Positions 6,242-6,245 of a DNA stretch of 6,245 bases are shown here, piece by piece. The DNA is taken from NCBI GenBank assembly GCA_020062205.1, contig JAGUWT010000105.1, positions 1 through 6,245 on the forward strand, read 5' to 3'. Under the pieces are notes generated by a model. It saw only the letters and a list, made by a program, of their open reading frames with translations. It ran no database searches and was not told the DNA's origin. A program made the position numbers and the translations under genes. How positions within the stretch are numbered: position 1 is the stretch's first letter; every line of letters begins with the position of its first letter. The DNA is from Thermodesulfovibrionales bacterium. GTDB taxonomy: Bacteria > Nitrospirota > Thermodesulfovibrionia > Thermodesulfovibrionales > SM23-35.

Positions 6242-6245
6242 CCTC
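6242..6245 (-). promoter_or_regulatory. Shine-Dalgarno site of yebC
   Basis: The minus strand begins GAGGAACTATC directly before the yebC ATG. GAGG at 6245-6242 has a normal 7-base spacing. The site is cut by the window edge, so its full length is unknown. Confidence 0.65.

Overview
The window looks like a bacterial chromosome segment of moderate-to-low GC, with every convincing gene on the minus strand. Read in the direction of transcription (right to left) it holds yebC, a DUF502 membrane protein gene, glmU, a pcrA/uvrD helicase gene and gatC. A 164-base gap follows, and then the 5' part of a gene related to large Eco57I-type (type IIG-like) restriction-modification methyltransferases, which runs off the left edge. 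Protein style and gene order suggest an anaerobic Gram-negative lineage such as Nitrospirota (Thermodesulfovibrio-like) or a deltaproteobacterial relative. That is an inference from memory, not a search result.

Positions 977-6234 form a compact housekeeping block, probably one operon. yebC and the DUF502 gene are 1 base apart, the DUF502 gene and glmU overlap by 4 bases (ATGA), glmU and the helicase are separated by 50 bases, and the helicase and gatC by 9 bases. The products cover translation (YebC, relieving difficult stretches of sequence; GatC, for making Gln-tRNA or Asn-tRNA), cell-envelope precursor supply (GlmU, making UDP-GlcNAc), an envelope protein of unknown role (DUF502) and DNA repair or replication (PcrA/UvrD). 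All five genes look intact, with their catalytic motifs present. gatA, the usual partner of gatC, does not follow it here.

Positions 1-812 are the accessory part. The reading frame is open across all 270 complete codons, but the protein looks like three pieces of a much larger Eco57I-type enzyme joined in frame: the N-terminal start, the middle of the methyltransferase domain plus a charged helical segment, and the C-terminal tail. Methyltransferase motif I and the NPPY catalytic motif are not in the visible part. One predicted join coincides with an imperfect palindrome at 585-604. The other coincides with an abrupt GC change near position 110, from about 57% to about 33%. The gene is therefore either a decayed restriction-modification remnant that stayed in frame, or a deliberately small derivative.

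Other points of note are a 7-base repeat that codes the lysine-rich tail of GlmU, small inverted repeats in the gap between gatC and the methyltransferase-like gene, and weak or absent ribosome binding sites for the helicase gene and the methyltransferase-like gene. I saw no tRNA, rRNA, CRISPR array, insertion sequence or riboswitch.
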